A DNA stretch of 64,000 nucleotides from Novakomyces olei. Its lineage: Eukaryota; Ascomycota; Novakomycetes; Novakomycetales; Novakomycetaceae. The stretch covers positions 806,001 to 870,000 of the forward strand of contig JADEYG010000015.1 in assembly GCA_016906335.1 (NCBI GenBank), written 5' to 3'. The notes beneath the pieces are model-generated. The model had not been told where the DNA came from, ran no database searches, and was given only the letters and a program-made list of their open reading frames with translations. Positions 9,447-19,931 of the stretch are shown here, piece by piece (position 1 is the first letter of the stretch; each line of letters starts with the position of its first letter). Made by a program: the position numbers and the translations under genes.

Positions 9447-10623
9447 ATGCAGGGAGACGTGTTGCAGCAGCACCAAAGCGGCCTTGACGTCAGTCTGGCC
9501 TGTGCACTCGTGCTGCTTAAACACAAGCCGGTAACTTTATCGCTGTCAGGTACGTACTATACTTGTTTACTAGCCCAACAGATAAGAGTATCGCCGCTCT
9601 GTCGGTCGTGCTATTGCCCGCCACGAGTCTGTGGGACGGAGGAGCGGTGAAGAGGGCGCTGTCCACGATCGGGGCGCGCGGACTCTCAGACTTGCAGACA
9701 AGACTACCAGTAAAGTCTTGGATACGCTTCAGCAATACGTGAAAAAGATTTATAATATGGAGGCGGAGTTTGATATTGATCCTGAAAGGCACACAAAGTT
9801 TACGAAAGCGTTCCTAAACCTGTTACTTGAGTACTTTAGTATTGGGGCAGAAAGTGATTACGCGTCCACATTGGAGGCAATCACGCCCGGAGTAGAGTCT
9901 GGGCCGTTTGCCCATGCGAATAGTCTTGTGCGACTGCTATGCAATGTTTTGCGTCTCGCGCCAATAGGGTTCAAACTAGAATGCTTCATGGAAGATTTCA
10001 CGTTTGGTTTGACGAATCTGTATATGCAAAGGGGCTTTGGCTCGGATGATTGTTTATTCACAATGCTCGTACTTGTACTGGAGAACTTTTCGCCTTTTAT
10101 CAGGCACAAGGACTCTTTGCTGGAAATAATTCTACTTGAAATAGAGCTAATCTTGTTGTCGCTTTGTCAGATGCCGCTTTTGTTGAAAAATTTTCTTTCA
10201 CAAATATCGGAAAATGATTTGTCTCATCTTTCACGTGGCTTAGAGTGCAGAGGTCTAGCAAGCCGTGAAAAAGATAAGCTCAAAGTCCGCTATACATGGA
10301 AGCTGGACGGCCAACGGGCACATAAAGCTACGGTACTGGATAGAATGCATGAACGTCTTCGCCAAAGGGTGGCTTCATACTCGGTGCAAGACAATGAGAC
10401 CCTTTCCTGTAAAGTAATACTGCGTTTAAAGCTTGTGGAAATCATATCTCTTATGCGCGAAGATAACCGGTGGGCTTGCAATACCGGATTGCGAAAATAT
10501 ACATACGAACAGCTGGATCGAATGTTACATCGCGAACCCGCTACTGCTCTTTATGGTGAACGTATCTCAAATTTGATGATACACAAAGTTACTCAACGCT
10601 TAAAACTTACGCTTGCCAAGTGA
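9447..10623 (+). CDS. Unrecognised protein, about 380-420 aa, exon structure uncertain
   Basis: I do not recognise this protein. A frame beginning at the ATG at 9447 (MQGDVLQQHQSGLDVSLACA) ends at a GTACGT donor at 9550. The main frame is open from about 9587 to 10623. It reads as a mostly helical, leucine-rich protein (for example LTNLYMQRGFGSDDCLFTML, LEIILLEIELILLSLCQMPL) with no repeats, membrane spans or zinc motifs. Between 9581 and 9738 two frames are open. One continues exon 1 through the acceptor CCCAACAG, reads more naturally (SIAALSVVLLPATSLWDGGA), and would need a further splice, possibly only 23 nt (9716-9738), to reach the main frame. The other uses the acceptor at 9586. The 5' end may lie further upstream. 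Real by codon quality and length; function unknown. Confidence 0.6.
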
Positions 10624-11381
10624 AATGAAGCAAGCTTTCCATTATTTGAAGGCAGTCTAGGCTCTCTTGTCAGATGATCTTTTGTGTCTACTTTTTGTTT
10701 TTATTGGATTATTTCGGTCGTTTGCCCCTCTTTTTCATTCTCTGCTAAGCTTGAAATTACAATATTTGCCAAGGATTGCTCGATTGTCTGTGCTTGCGTT
10801 ATTCTCAGCTGAGTTTCGGTACATACTTGCTTCTAACCTCAGTTCGATTTAAGAAAGACAGGAACCGACGATCTGATATAATGTGTACATGTGTATGTTT
10901 TGACGGCAAGGCTCCTGGAGATTTAGATGATTTAATTATCATCAATTTAATCGAAATTCAGTATTATCTCTGCTCTAGCAAAACGCGGTAGATACTAAAC
11001 GCAATAGTCATAGTTTCTCTGGGTTTCATTTGTGGTTTCTTGCCACAAAAAGTGGAAATATTGCAAGTCGGCTACTGCAATTTACAGTATATTCGCAGGA
11101 GATATTAAACGCAATATTAAAGATAATAAACGCACTAGATATTATTACCGTGGCGGCATGCAAAATATGAGCGGAAGTATCGTACCAGCCACGCCAAATA
11201 TACACGTAATGCTACGGTGGACCATTGTAAGAGTTTTTAATGAAATAGCAATAGAAAAACCGGTACATTGTAGTCCTGTGATAATAATAATACAGAATGC
11301 GAGATAAATAATAGAAAAACGATAAAAACGTGGAAAGCAAACGTACTCCTTCAGACCACAGCGACACAGCCAGTGCCCAAC
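10624..11381. other. Intergenic, no gene seen
   Basis: This holds the 3' flank of the unrecognised gene and the promoter of Erv14. Short open frames here lack family features. No RNA gene was recognised. Confidence 0.55.
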
Positions 11382-11978
11382 ATGGTAGGCCGTGCTTTAC
11401 AATCTTTTCTTATCCGATCTAATGCTAACGCATTCTAAATAGGCGGCAGGATGGGTGTTCTACCTCTTCATGATGATTGGCGACATTTTTCCCCTAGGGA
11501 TGCATCTTTTCTTTGTCATTTCTTACACAGACCTGGCAGACGACTTCATTAATCCTATTGACTGTAAGCCGGCAATCACAAAAGAAGCGTGCTCATTGAT
11601 TTTAGTGTGTAATCGGCTGAACCCATGGCTTATGCCTGTGATGGCTTTTCATGCGTAAGTATTTGTCCGCTCGGGACTTTTAGGACGCTTACAATGACAG
11701 TATCGTGTGCTTCCTGTTTGCCATCAAGGCCTGCTGGATCTCGCTACTTATCAATTTACCCATTCTCGGATGGAATGCGAAAAAGTAAGGCAAATCTGTT
11801 ACAATCCGTTCAAAACTAACTTTTAAGAATCTTGGATAAGAACTACTTGTTGGATCCAACAGAGATCTTTCGAACTCTTAACAAACATCAGCGGGAAGCT
11901 ATTATCAAGCTCGCTTTCTATGTTGTTATGTTTTTCGTGTATCTCTATGACTTTGTGTACCAATTGGCCAGCGATTGA
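11382..11978 (+). CDS. ERV14: Erv14/cornichon ER cargo receptor
   Basis: A three-helix membrane protein that loads transmembrane cargo into COPII vesicles leaving the ER. Four exons are inferred: 11382-11384 (just the ATG), 11443-11654, 11701-11784 and 11828-11978, giving 149 aa (yeast 138). The body matches cornichon throughout: an N-terminal hydrophobic helix, SYTDLADDFINPIDCKPAIT, the helix FLFAIKACWISLLINLPILG, LDPTEIFRTLNKHQREAIIK and a last helix AFYVVMFFVYLYDFV. The frame of exon 2 has no ATG of its own, and the only way to start is the ATG at 11382 followed at once by a GTAGGC donor, with a CTAAC branch site before the acceptor. Introns of 46 and 43 nt follow. The acceptor of exon 3 (after CAATGACAG) is chosen because it restores exact spacing to yeast Erv14. 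Confidence 0.9.
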
Positions 11979-12720
11979 TGTGGAGCTAGCTATACACACC
12001 CAGGTATATAGTCCTGTGCACTGTCTTGTATATTTGTGCTTTTCGAGACTGTATGAAAGTCAGTTGAATTATTTGGTACATAAATCTGTAAGAGGGGGAG
12101 AATTGAATGTATATGAAAAAGAGTTGTTTGTTTATGGCTTCGGCATATTCATCAACATTCAACATGATCTATTGGGTAATGGCTTTACATTTCCCAATTT
12201 TTATGCTAATATACTTTTGGTGTCTCTAAATATTCAAGATTGTAGACTTCTCTGTGGTTTCCTTTGCCAATGTCACATATCTGATTTGCGAGTAGGATGA
12301 AAACTGGCTACAAATACTTTGCGGCTACATAAAGGCAGCTTTGTAAGATTGGATGATCAGTATTCAAGTCGAGTGATATTTGTCTGGTCGTTCATATAAT
12401 AAATTCACTTTTCTAGTAAGGAGCGCGCTTGCCAGCCCGCGCGTTTGTCCTTTGACGGCAGTTTTATTCCGATTTCATGCACAAAATTTTTGTAAAACAT
12501 GGCTCTGATCTTTTCAATACCCCCAAGCAGCTATATTAAAAATTGATTGCTGCAGCCTCGAGTCTCCACGCCCATATGGACGCTGCGCTTTTACAGTCAA
12601 AGTACTATTATATTTTTACGTATTTCTCTTTATGCTTACATGTACTGTAATCGCTCTACGTATATATCGTACTACATAGCTATTTACCTTTATACGGAGC
12701 CGCACCATCGAGCTAGCGCC
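11979..12720. other. Intergenic, Erv14 3' flank and Bzz1 promoter
   Basis: No gene recognised. A GC-rich hairpin-like segment lies near 12421-12445 (GCGCGCTTGCCAGCCCGCGC) without features of a known structural RNA. Confidence 0.55.
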
Positions 12721-15092
12721 ATGGCAGAGCCAGCGCAGCTGCAGAATAGCAGTTTTGGTGCCGAACTGCCGGTAAACCGTGTTGTTTAGTTTTTGCTTTA
12801 CTAAACAATTCTAGGATGCATTCAAGCCGGTCGATAAATGGGTATTCTTCGTTTGTACATGACAATGTGACTTATACGCGCAAAAGGTGGATCATGGAAT
12901 ACAATTCCTCGACGATGTGCAAGCTTTCTACCGTGAACGAGCAGACCTTGGTACGGCCACTTATCCTACATATAGCGTATCTTGAACTAAGCGTAAAGAG
13001 CGGGAGTACGGTACAAAATTGCAAACGATCGTTCAGAAATACCAAGACAAAAAGTCGAAAAAACAGATAGTCTTATCCGTCGGTGAAGAACCAAAGATGA
13101 CTCCCGGGTCTTTGGAAAAGTGAGCATTTTATAAGATTACGTTTCGGTGTGCTTACTTGCATTTTTCTAACTTTGAAAGCGCGTCTTCGACTACATGGAG
13201 CCGAATTTTAAACGAAGCCGAAAATGTAGCACGCGAAAAACTAACACTAAGCCACGAATACAATCTGCAAGTGTGTGATAGAGTAAAGACGATAGGTGTG
13301 GTTGATGAAGAATTGCGCAAAAAGCATGTGTCGTTCTCCGAAAAATTAGTCGAGGAGCGAGATGCCATGTACAGCGAGCTTAAAAAGACAAAGAGCAAGT
13401 ACGATTCTGTATGCCAAGCTGTCGAGAATGCACGGCAAAAAACAGATAAAAATCCAAGCGATTCCCGGGCAAAGCGCCATTACGCCAAGAACACAATGGA
13501 CATGGACAACCAGAAGAACATTTATTTGATACAAATTAGAATTGCTAATGCTATTAAACGGAAATACTACCACGAGGATGTGCCGCGGCTGCTGGACGTA
13601 AGTAGAATAACTGATCAGTCTGACCTTTTAGAGCCTGCAAGAGTTAAATGAGATGAGGGTGTCAAGTCTAAATGAAGTCTGGACACTTGCTGAACACTTG
13701 GAAAGAGCATGCTTCGAGAGGTCTATATCGCATAAGGATTCTGCCCTTGGCTTTATAAAGCAAAACAGACCGGAATTGGACTCGGCTTTTTTTGTTAGCC
13801 ACAATTCTGGCGGTTGGGTCGAGCCATCTGACTTTGACTTTGAACCAAGTCCGATTTGGCACGACACAAATGCCCTCGTAACAAATGACTCGGCTCTAGT
13901 GTATTTGCGAAATATGATTACAAAAACTCGGCAAACTTTGGCAAAGATTGATTCGTCCGTGGAAGATAGAGAGCGCGATTTGGCTGGTCTGGCGGATATG
14001 AAAAAGTCTTATTTGGAGAACCCTGCTCTAGGAAATGTTTCTTCTGTCCTACACGTACGTCTGTCTTTAAGCTTCCAGGTTGAGACTTGTTTATTTTTCA
14101 GCATCTATTCTAGTACATTTGATTTTTTTGATTTTGATTTTAACTTAAAGAAAATCCTTGATTCGGAGCGAGCATGTGCGACTTTAGAAAATGAACGAGT
14201 AAAGCTTCGAGTCGAGATTGAAACAGTGACCTCAATTGTGGGGAACATCGACGAAGGCTCGTCCCCGCATACGTTCAAATCGACGTCATTTGCAATACCT
14301 ACTTCATGCAACTATTGTGGACATTCTATTTGGGGTCTGACTCGGCAAGGCCTCGTTTGCCGCCGTTGTGATTACACTTGTCACGCAAAATGTGAGATGA
14401 AAGTACCCGCAACTTGCCCCGGAGTGAAACAGCAAAAGAAAGGTAAAAAAGACACAAGTGATCAGAATCTTGGCGTTGAATTAGACCGCACTCAAACTAC
14501 TTCAACTATGGCTAGTGATGATGCTTCTAGCCCTTATGGATTGGAGACAGGTAGCCAGCATTCGTATAGTTTTCTCGATGGCGGAGCCGGAGCCGGAGCC
14601 GGAGCCGGAGCGGCTGCAGGAGCATCAGGATTGGGTGAAGAAAGTATGGCTACTGCCAAGTATGAGTACAAGGCAGGCGGCCCTGGAGAACTAGATCTCG
14701 TCCCTGGAGATTCTATGCAGGTTTTAGAGCCGGATGACGGTGCAGGATGGGCTAAAGTTGTAATCGATGGCGATACCGGATTGGTGCCTTTATCGTACAT
14801 TGAAATACAAGACTCGCCCCGGTCCGCCTCTGTATCTATGACATCTTTAGCACCAAGTAGCGCTTCAAAACGCAGAGGACCCGCAGTACCCCCTAAACGC
14901 GCGAGCCGGAAGCCGGCGTATGTTAGAGCGCTTTACAATTACGATGCGCAAAGTGATTTAGAGATATCTATACGGGAAGGTGACATGATTCTGCTTAAGG
15001 TTGGTGATAAAGGCGATGGATGGGCTGAGGGCGAATTGAACGGAGTGACGGGGCAGTTTCCCGCTAACTATGTCGAGCCGGCAGCCCGGTAG
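12721..15092 (+). CDS. BZZ1: Bzz1: F-BAR, C1 and two SH3 domains
   Basis: An endocytic actin regulator that bends the plasma membrane with its F-BAR dimer and binds Las17/WASP through SH3 domains at cortical patches. Seven exons (12721-12771, 12815-12841, 12887-12950, 12999-13119, 13180-13597, 13632-14054, 14151-15092) give 681 aa. The F-BAR covers about residues 10-300 (YRERADLEREYGTKLQTIV; NARQK to IKRKYYHEDVPRLLDSLQEL). A C1 zinc domain spans about 408-457 (HTFKSTSFAIPTSCNYCGHS, then CRRC, CHAKC). SH3 domains lie at about 535-588 and 625-677 (ALYNYDAQSDLEISIREGD, GWAEGELNGVTGQFPANYV). Domain order is that of fungal Bzz1. A GGAGCC repeat codes an Ala-Gly run before SH3-1. Exon joins were chosen by alignment to yeast Bzz1. 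The intron at 14055-14150 has no in-frame stop. Confidence 0.92.
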
Positions 15093-15402
15093 TTTAATGT
15101 TTAAGCACAAAAATTAGAAAATAAACCAAAAGACAATCGGAAAGTACCGTCCGTTAAATGGATCAGCTCACAGTATAGACAGGTTTACCACGACAGGGAC
15201 CCGTAAGTATTTAAGCATATATATATATTCGGTGACCAGTGATTTTTTAGCCCTTGGAACATAAAAGTTTGTGAGTAGCAGGCACAAATTAAACGCAAGA
15301 CAAATTTGAATTGGGTAATCGGTAATCATATTATGCTCATTTCATCAAGCTCTCAAGATTTAGTAGTAGAAGCAGGTTGATTCGTAAAAGTCTTTACAAA
15401 GC
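15093..15402. other. Intergenic, convergent 3' ends of Bzz1 and Tim9
   Basis: AT-rich spacer; nothing else seen. Confidence 0.6.
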
Positions 15403-15712
15403 CTAGAGAGCACCGCCTTCAGAAGCATTAAACTCTTGAAACCGTTGCCCAACACGTTCCGAATGCTTAAGGAACTTTTCCGCACACTTTAGTACGCAGC
15501 TTTCCTCCTTAGCCGTAAGTGAGCGGCTCGTGAAATCGTTAACGCAGTCCATGAAGCAACGTTGCGTAAGATTAGAATACATCTGGAGGCTTTAGAAGTT
15601 TTTGATCAAGTACCCCAAGACTGGAAACCCTTACCTGCATATATTCCTTCATTTGCTTGGCTTCAACGATCTGTTGCAGCGCTTGCTGCTCTTTCGTATT
15701 GAGCCGGTCCAT
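15403..15712 (-). CDS. TIM9: Tim9 small mitochondrial import chaperone
   Basis: An intermembrane-space chaperone that pairs with Tim10 to escort hydrophobic precursors to the TIM22 and SAM complexes. Two exons (15712-15635 and 15582-15403) give 85 aa; yeast Tim9 has 87. The protein starts [20 protein letters not shown] and carries the twin CX3C motifs CFMDC and CVLKC, which form the two disulphides of the hairpin fold. They are followed by [19 protein letters not shown], nearly identical to yeast. The 52-nt intron falls between YMQ and MYSNL. Confidence 0.95.
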
Positions 15713-16823
15713 CGTGAATGTCTTGCTGGTCGCTGCTCACGAAATATGAAATATTCTGATCGTCGATAATTAATATATTTTTTTATATATTCTTTTTATG
15801 TTTTATTTTATTCATAATTTTATAGAGACTTGTGGTATATTATACAGGTAAGATCTGGTTTATCCATCATGTATTTGATCTCATAAGCCTTAATCGGCAC
15901 GAAACTAAGGCAGACGGGTACCCGTCTGCGTAACGCGATCCAAATTCAAATAGTCGGTCGTAGAGACAAGGAGCCAGCAAGCACAATTTTTCTGTAAGGC
16001 TATGCACTTTTTGGTGTTTGGTTTATTCCTACTATCCATAATATATCTGCTCTGCTGCGTACAAGGGATCTGGTACAAGGGCATTATGGATGAAAAATGT
16101 GTTTTAGAATGGAAATGATATCAAACCAGTCTAGTCAATATATTGCGTGCACCACGCGCTAATAATAGTACCAAACCCAAATTTTCCTATTTATTGTAGC
16201 ATTATATTAAGCCCGTTCCGCAGATTGGTTATGATACAATATTTGTTGTCGCTACGATATAGCTGATTCGATAGTCAAAAAGATGTGCGAGCACAATGTA
16301 ACAAGCAATGGAGCAATGAGATGAATAGACGTGTTTAGATTGGCTAATATGTAGAGTAAGATTAGGGTCCGGCACTAGTGCTGTGAAATATTCCCTGAAT
16401 CAAACAACCATTCTTTCCCCATAGTTACAGTCTTGCCGCGACACCCCGTACCAGAAAACCCTGGGGTACACGTATTAATATTATAATTAAAATGAATTTA
16501 AACGGGTTATTTGGGGGCAATTAGAATATTACAAGGTCGCAACCTCTTTGTATCTGCTGAGGATCAGCAAAACTCGTTCAACGGCGGTGAAGGCTTTAAC
16601 GGCTGCTCGCAGCACGGCAAGCTTGTCTGCACGTGAGCGATTGCTGCGACTCTTGTCTTTATTTTTCTTCCGGCCCGCGTCTAGACTGGCAAGTGATCGG
16701 CTGTAGCGGCTTGTCTGCGACAACGCATCGGCACCGAAATATATCTAAATACATTCATCGGCATTGATATCATACTCATTATAATCGACTAATTATTCAA
16801 ATTGACGCGGTGTATTTTCGATA
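15713..16823. other. Intergenic region with one possible small gene
   Basis: Apart from the minus-strand frame at 16529-16723 listed separately, this 1.1-kb stretch shows only short AT-rich frames. No RNA gene was recognised. Confidence 0.5.
16529..16723 (-). CDS. Possible small basic protein, 5' end unresolved
   Basis: A minus-strand frame of about 69 codons (open from about 16742) ends at 16529 and reads like coding sequence: SRYSRSLASLDAGRKKNKDK, then AVLRAAVKAFTAVERVLLIL. It has a basic, Ser/Arg-rich first half and an amphipathic helical second half. There is no ATG in frame; a TATTTAG acceptor just upstream suggests a missing first exon, but I could not place it before the divergent RhoGAP gene. 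I do not recognise the family. Confidence 0.3.
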   Translation of the reverse strand: MSQTSRYSRSLASLDAGRKKNKDKSRSNRSRADKLAVLRAAVKAFTAVERVLLILSRYKEVATL

Positions 16824-19120
16824 ATGCAGGTCTCGTCGCCGCATCGCATTGAGCTGCGTGCTGACTCGCCACCTTCGAAATCAACGCTCGTCAACTGGTG
16901 GAAGCATCTTAAAGCTCGGCCAGTATCTCGCAAAGCTCTAGAGAGCAGTGGTACGTCTGGCTTACGTGTTTTTGACGCCGTTTATTCGAAATCAGTCTTT
17001 CCACAGATCTTGCGTCGATATGCAATATTTTTGTTAAAGTTTTCTAATTTTTTTTTCCTGTTTTATTTCTTCGTTTGATTCCTACTTTTTCTTGACGTTT
17101 TTTATTCTCCCTACTCCCATAAATATTGTCGCTGGACTATGACCAATATTCTTACAATACAGCCGTGTTTGGAGTCCCGTTGTCGGAATCTATAACGTTT
17201 GCGAATGTGGCAATCTCCGTACTAGACGACCGTCAGCAACTCGTACTCTATGGCCATATTCCTATTGTAGTGGCAAAATGTGGAGTATTTCTGAAGGAAA
17301 GTGCTACGGATGTGGAAGGCATTTTCCGGCTTTCCGGATCGGTTAAACGCGTAAAAGATCTGCAGACAGTGTTTGATCTCCCACCCACGTATGGACGGTA
17401 CCATAGTTGGGAAGGCTATACGGTACACGATGCGGCAAGTGCTTTAAGGCGCTTCATAAACCAGTTACCTGAACCAATTATACCACATGAATACTACTTT
17501 CGATTCCGGGAGCCGTTGGTTGATCCTGAATTTGCTGCCCTGCCGGCCAAGGTTGCACGCTACCAGTCATTAGTTCTTCAACTAGCTCCAGTTAATCGTC
17601 AGTTACTACTCTACCTGCTTGACCTGCTGGCTCTTTTCGCCAGTAATTCTGATATTAACCGTATGAACGCGGCTAATTTAGCGGCTATCTTTCAACCGGG
17701 TATCCTTTCACATCCGCACCACGATCTTTTACCTGCCGAGTACCGTCTTTCCCAGTCTGTGTTGATCTTTCTTATTGAACAGCAGCATCATTTCTTACTA
17801 GGCATGCCTGGGTCTGAAGGTATTGACGCTGCATTACAGGCAACACATGCATCTATTGCTCCTAATACCGCACCTCAATCCGTTGCGAATCCAAATTCTA
17901 AGACCGCATCGACCGCGTCTCCAAAAAACTCGATTATCAGGCGGCGGCAGACGGTACATCGCGCTTCTTCCAAGGACAGCAAGTCTATGCTTTCAGATTC
18001 TCATTCGGCTTCTTTGGAAAAGAAATCGGCTGCCGTTACCGACAATAATAATGACGCTAATTCTACGGAGACTAATCTTTCATCCACAGCAGATCAAAAC
18101 ATCAATTCCGACGGAGAACGGAGAGTACCGAAAGCTCTTTCACGTGTATCCACTGGTCTGGGCCGTAGTAATACCCTACCCTCGTCACCGACGCCAGGCC
18201 GGAATTTCTCTTTTGCCAGGAGAAAGGAACAGAGAACTGCAGAGCCAGTTGAACAGGATCCAGAGCGGCAAACACAGCGGAATGATATAGTGCAGTCGGA
18301 GCAAGAGGGGATTAAGAATGGAAGAAAAGCACGTGAATCAGTGACTGTACCAAGAAACGCTGAAACCGGAGACGCTGAAACCGGAGACGCTGAAACTGGA
18401 GAAAGTGAGATTAAAGAAGCCGATACTGAAATTGAAATAAAAGACGCTGAAACTAGAGAGCAAGGGCAAGAGCAAGCGCAATCAGATCCTCGGCAAGTAT
18501 CTACAGATAAAGTTGATACCAATGAAGAAACAGAATTAAAGCTGGAAGACAAGTCTTCTGAGCTCCCCTCAAAAGTCGCAACGCCTCAGTCGTTAGAGCA
18601 TCTCAGAGATGAGGGCAGCTATAGCGTTATTCTTTCAGAAGCAGAAGGCTCACGACGTCCCCGGAGCGGAACCGCTGGCGGTTCTGTAGTCGGCTCTACT
18701 TCCGGTCCTACTTTAGCTAGCGGCATACGAAGCCGATCTGGAACGAACGAGATACCCGAGTATTTGAGACTTGTGCCCCAGCAGCTTAACGCTGAGAGTA
18801 CAGGTGTCGACGAAAAGCCAGAAAAGTCATCGCGGCATCCGACACCAGAATTTTTAAGACCCGGATCTCGACAAAGCAGCCAGCAATCAATTCCACGGAG
18901 TTTCGATGACTCGAGCCAGCACCGTCTGAGTCCTGTGAATAGTAGTCACGCTATGGAACACTGCCATAGGACATTAACGCCGCGGTCGATTGAGACAAAT
19001 TTAAGGGAATCTACTATGCGATCGCCCTCGCCTATTGGGAAAATAGGGGCCTGGTTTCGGAAGAAACGTAGCGAGAGAGGATCGCTCTCGAGCGTGGGCT
19101 CACACAAGTCTTTTGACTGA
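16824..19120 (+). CDS. Rho GTPase-activating protein (Sac7/Rga-like)
   Basis: A RhoGAP that switches off a Rho-type GTPase, likely in cell-wall or actin control. Two exons (16824-16950 and 17163-19120) give 694 aa. The join ALESS/AVFGVPLSESI restores the FGVPLxxSI lead-in typical of fungal Sac7/Bag7-type GAPs; the acceptor is the ACAG at 17159-17162. The GAP domain follows at about residues 65-235. Its arginine finger lies in GIFRLSGS (Arg near residue 98), followed by YTVHDAASALRRFINQLPEP and NLAAIFQPGI. The rest is a low-complexity Ser/Glu-rich tail with a short tandem repeat (AETGD units near residue 410) and a basic end. No PH, C2 or LIM domain is visible. Confidence 0.88.
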
Positions 19121-19931
19121 GGGGATAGGGGTTTGGGGGAAAAAAACGTTTTAAGTTTTGTGTGATACCTAAACAAATTGTCATATTTTGTTATTTCTTG
19201 GCCCAATAAAGTGCGTAGAGAAATGCTTAATAGGTGAATGGGACTGGAGGCATTGTAGGGTATATTTTCGAGTCACGGCTAGCTGGCTTTGATACGCAAG
19301 GATAGTGTAGGAATTTAATAACTGTCGATATAGTGGCTTATGTCGGCGCCTGTATTTAATTTATTTATTTTTATTTTTCATTATTTTGGGCTTTTCATAC
19401 GTTCGTATACTCGACAATCGTTGTATTTTGTTATCGTGTATAGGATTCACCACAGACAGATGCTCATGATTCTGTATTGTCCATGGAAACATTTATTTTG
19501 CAATTATTGCATCAGGGTCAGTCCTGACTGTTTAAGACCTCATTGTCAGAGTAGAAAGGCTCTAAATATGATCAATTTTTATGCATTTCCTTGTGTAACC
19601 ATGACGGAGGAGTAGAAACAGCCAACCTGATCATATGGCTCTATTATTACTGCTGCTGTTTAATTCGCGTCCGCGTCTATAAATTTTAACAACTAACCCT
19701 AACCCTAATCAGATAAGCTCAATTTGCAATAATCGCATGCCTAATGATCCGGATGATCTTCCTTACCGATAAGCTCTTCAAAATTGCCGTTTTGCGATAT
19801 GAATCAAGTTAAAGTAAGGCTTTAATGCTCATTGTGCATAGCACAATCAAGAATCTTATATCTGACATTTTTTAGTGCGCAAAAGCTATGGCTCAAAATT
19901 TATTTGAATAATTGCAAAAGGCCGATGCGAC
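19121..19931. other. Intergenic with short telomere-like repeat
   Basis: No gene recognised. It contains the TTAGGG-like motif listed below, about 225 bp upstream of the ubiquitin protease start. Confidence 0.55.
19693..19708 (-). repeat. Interstitial telomere-like (TTAGGG)2.7 motif / telobox
   Basis: CTAACCCTAACCCTAA on the plus strand is 2.7 copies of the fungal telomere repeat. In fungal promoters such teloboxes can bind Tbf1/TRF-like factors; here it lies upstream of the USP gene. A single AACCCTAA-like site also occurs near 23545. Confidence 0.6.
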
